Shown: positions 62,801-64,000 of the stretch, one piece after another
Layout of the letters: every line of letters begins with the position of its first letter
Position numbering within the stretch: position 1 is the stretch's first letter
Assembly: GCA_035079385.1 (NCBI GenBank)
Contig: JAVHKY010000010.1
Span: 3,906,001 to 3,970,000, forward strand
Origin: Aspidiotus rigidus
Lineage: Eukaryota > Arthropoda > Insecta > Hemiptera > Diaspididae
DNA length: 64,000 nucleotides
Direction of reading: 5' to 3'
Translations under genes and position numbers: made by a program
Notes under the pieces: model-generated
The model's input: only the letters and a program-made list of their open reading frames with translations
What the model was told of the DNA's origin: nothing
The model's database searches: none

Positions 62801-63165
62801 GCGTGCGCATTATGTCCAGAAGCTGCTTTGATTATTTTCTGTTTATACCTACGCTCCACATTTTGTAATAGCATACCTAAATAGAAGCAGAGGATTTTTC
62901 ATTTTGAAATGATGAGAGAATACGAGGGTGAAGAGCTTTTAGAACAATTACCTTCTTTCGTTTCCACCACGACATCTCCACCTTTCCCACCAATTCCACC
63001 ATACTTTGGGGCACCCATACCACCAGCCCCACCACGCACCATTAATTTGATGGAATCGACGAAACCGCGATATTTTCTCGGCTGCAAGCAACATATGAAA
63101 ATATAAATTTTTATAAGTAAGCTGTATAAAAAAATTAATTTATTCGTATTTACAAAAGAGTACAT
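59847..63165 (-). CDS. GTPBP10: Obg-type GTPase GTPBP10 (mitochondrial ribosome assembly); 7 exons
   Basis: Minus-strand exons 63165-63154, 63081-62952, 62876-62712, 62642-62424, 62345-62107, 60275-60152 and 60073-59847 join in frame to 371 residues (human 387). The family acts in late assembly of the mitochondrial large ribosomal subunit. Seen: a glycine-rich Obg domain ([20 protein letters not shown] at 20-39), G1 GFPNAGKS at 151-158, G2 Thr177-Thr178, G3 DLPG at 198-201, G4 NKMD at 274-277 and G5 SAK at 321-323. The [11 protein letters not shown] start agrees with GTPBP10 rather than the other Obg paralogue (MTG2). Exon 1 codes only MYSF; the 72-bp intron after it is inferred. Without that splice the same ATG reads through with 24 extra hydrophobic residues. 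The 78-bp intron at 62423-62346 is open in frame. PIGT ends 43 bp upstream. Confidence 0.93.
62346..62423 (-). other. 78-bp stop-free intron inside the GTPase switch I region
   Basis: Donor CCTT|GTGAGTA at 62423 and acceptor TTCTTCCCAG at 62346. Splicing restores [13 protein letters not shown], the family sequence at G2. The intron is a multiple of three (26 codons) and has no stop in frame, so an unspliced message would insert 26 residues beside the catalytic threonines. Confidence 0.85.
63139..63144 (-). terminator. Candidate poly(A) signal of PIGT
   Basis: TTTATT on the plus strand (AATAAA on the minus strand), 65-70 bp beyond the PIGT stop. It lies inside the putative first intron of GTPBP10, so the two minus-strand genes would overlap. 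Confidence 0.5.
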
Positions 63166-63208
63166 CGTATAAATACATTCTATTTACTACGCTATTTTTT
63201 TTTCGCTC

Positions 63209-64000
63209 TCAACTCGTCTGTTCTTCTTTTTGACTTTTACGGAAACAACCAATAACTTGACCGATCCGATCACAAATAGCATTTTTCAAAGTTTTCCTTT
63301 TAGTTTGTTTCGATAACCTTAATCTTTTTGTCGTGATATTATGGATAGGACCGAAGGCCAACGCAACCACAGTACACGACAAACAAATGACGTTATACGG
63401 CATACTGAAATCGGGCGTCGGCAAGCCCAAGATGAAAGATTCAGTTCGCAACTGGACTACAAAACCGTCTTTGTCTGTCACGTTCCATGCATCGTTAATC
63501 AGACTGACTTGCCGAGGAATAGCGTGATAATTTCTGGCATACGGCAACGCAGCAGTAATAATCGCCGAGCCCACGTAGAAACCGTGATTGGCATCAGGTG
63601 GATACTCCTGCCATTTCAAGAACATATAATCAAAATCAACGGAGATCTCGGCAACAGACCGGGCGGGTACCTCGAATACCACCTCCAAATAGTAGGGTCT
63701 CGTCCTGATTCGACCTGGTATGTAGTGGGTTTTTATAGGAATAATGGTCTTGGTAGCTGTGCTTATCTTGAGCGTATGATAATATAGAGGCACGAACCAC
63801 GGTATATTCTCAAAATAGACCACTTTTATCGGCTCTCTATGGTTGTTGCGTATTTTTGTGATAATGCCGCCGAATTCTTTACCATACTCTTTAATAAACC
63901 GATTCACGTGCAATAATGGGCTCGTGGTTTGAGCGTCCTTCGTCCGTTGAATCACTAAATTGGGTGTAGACATCTCTTGCACCTTTGACACATCATACAT
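63209..64000 (-). CDS. PIGT: GPI transamidase subunit PIG-T, C-terminal part (5' end beyond window)
   Basis: An uninterrupted minus-strand frame of 263 codons running off the window end. PIG-T is a membrane subunit of the GPI transamidase in the endoplasmic reticulum, which replaces C-terminal signals of precursor proteins with a GPI anchor. Matching the family: an aromatic segment ENIPWFVPLYYHTL (64-77), a lumenal part with LKWQEYPPDANHGFYV (128-143), and the conserved PTPDFSMPYNVICL (194-207) leading straight into the single transmembrane helix (about 202-218), then a basic cytosolic tail (KRLRLSKQTKRK). The human protein has the same order at its C-terminus. The Met encoded at 64000-63998 is most likely internal. 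No intron lies in this part. Confidence 0.93.
   Translation of the reverse strand: MYDVSKVQEMSTPNLVIQRTKDAQTTSPLLHVNRFIKEYGKEFGGIITKIRNNHREPIKVVYFENIPWFVPLYYHTLKISTATKTIIPIKTHYIPGRIRTRPYYLEVVFEVPARSVAEISVDFDYMFLKWQEYPPDANHGFYVGSAIITAALPYARNYHAIPRQVSLINDAWNVTDKDGFVVQLRTESFILGLPTPDFSMPYNVICLSCTVVALAFGPIHNITTKRLRLSKQTKRKTLKNAICDRIGQVIGCFRKSQKEEQTS

Noticed and set aside
1..64000. tRNA genes
   Set aside because: I looked for GGTTCGA-type T-loops with matching acceptor stems on both strands and saw none that I could complete; a covariance-model scan would be decisive.

Overview
The window is AT-rich nuclear DNA from an insect. Its genes have spliced exons with GT-AG introns, some only 64-78 bp long. 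One gene is a chemosensory protein (OS-D/CSP family), which points to an insect or other arthropod. Two nuclear copies of extremely AT-rich mitochondrial DNA are also present, and the cox1 copy uses TGA where tryptophan is expected, as in invertebrate mitochondria. A hemipteran fits the very AT-rich mitochondrial copies and the heavy load of DNA transposons, but that assignment is inference.

Layout. From 1 to about 25 kb I find no confident protein gene. This part is a transposon graveyard. It holds hAT-type MITEs with clean 8-bp target duplications (1434-1638, 9246-9745), a 1.18-kb foldback element (1672-2849) with a half copy at 13824-14293, and a MULE remnant (3897-4786). It also holds a mitochondrial rrnL copy (5258-5851), a TIR element of an unnamed family carrying a mitochondrial cox1 copy (10867-12434), a Tigger/pogo element split by a hAT MITE (12646-13787), and a 3-kb tandem array of ~137-142 bp units with a ~723-bp higher-order repeat (about 18268-21310).

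From 25.6 to 40.1 kb lies one chemosensory-protein gene of two coding exons, 25630-25846 and 39561-40060, separated by a 13.7-kb intron full of repeats. Its protein has a normal four-cysteine CSP core and an unusual ~105-residue Lys/Ala/Pro/Thr tail. From 40.3 to 49.4 kb I see no gene.

From 49.4 kb to the end the window is gene-dense. A five-exon minus-strand gene (49393-56623) encodes a 322-residue low-complexity, probably nuclear protein. Head-to-head with it is OSGEPL1 (57556-59798, eight exons), the mitochondrial enzyme of tRNA t6A synthesis. OSGEPL1 converges on GTPBP10 (minus, 63165-59847, seven exons), an Obg-type mitochondrial GTPase; their stop codons are 48 bp apart and the poly(A) signals interlock. 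GTPBP10 begins 43 bp after the stop codon of PIGT (minus, 63209 to beyond 64000), a GPI-transamidase subunit. OSGEPL1 and GTPBP10 both serve mitochondrial translation (tRNA modification and large-subunit assembly, from family knowledge), so their tight packing is worth noting. Exon joins for all complete genes were checked by hand for GT/AG and reading frame; first exons and UTRs are less certain.
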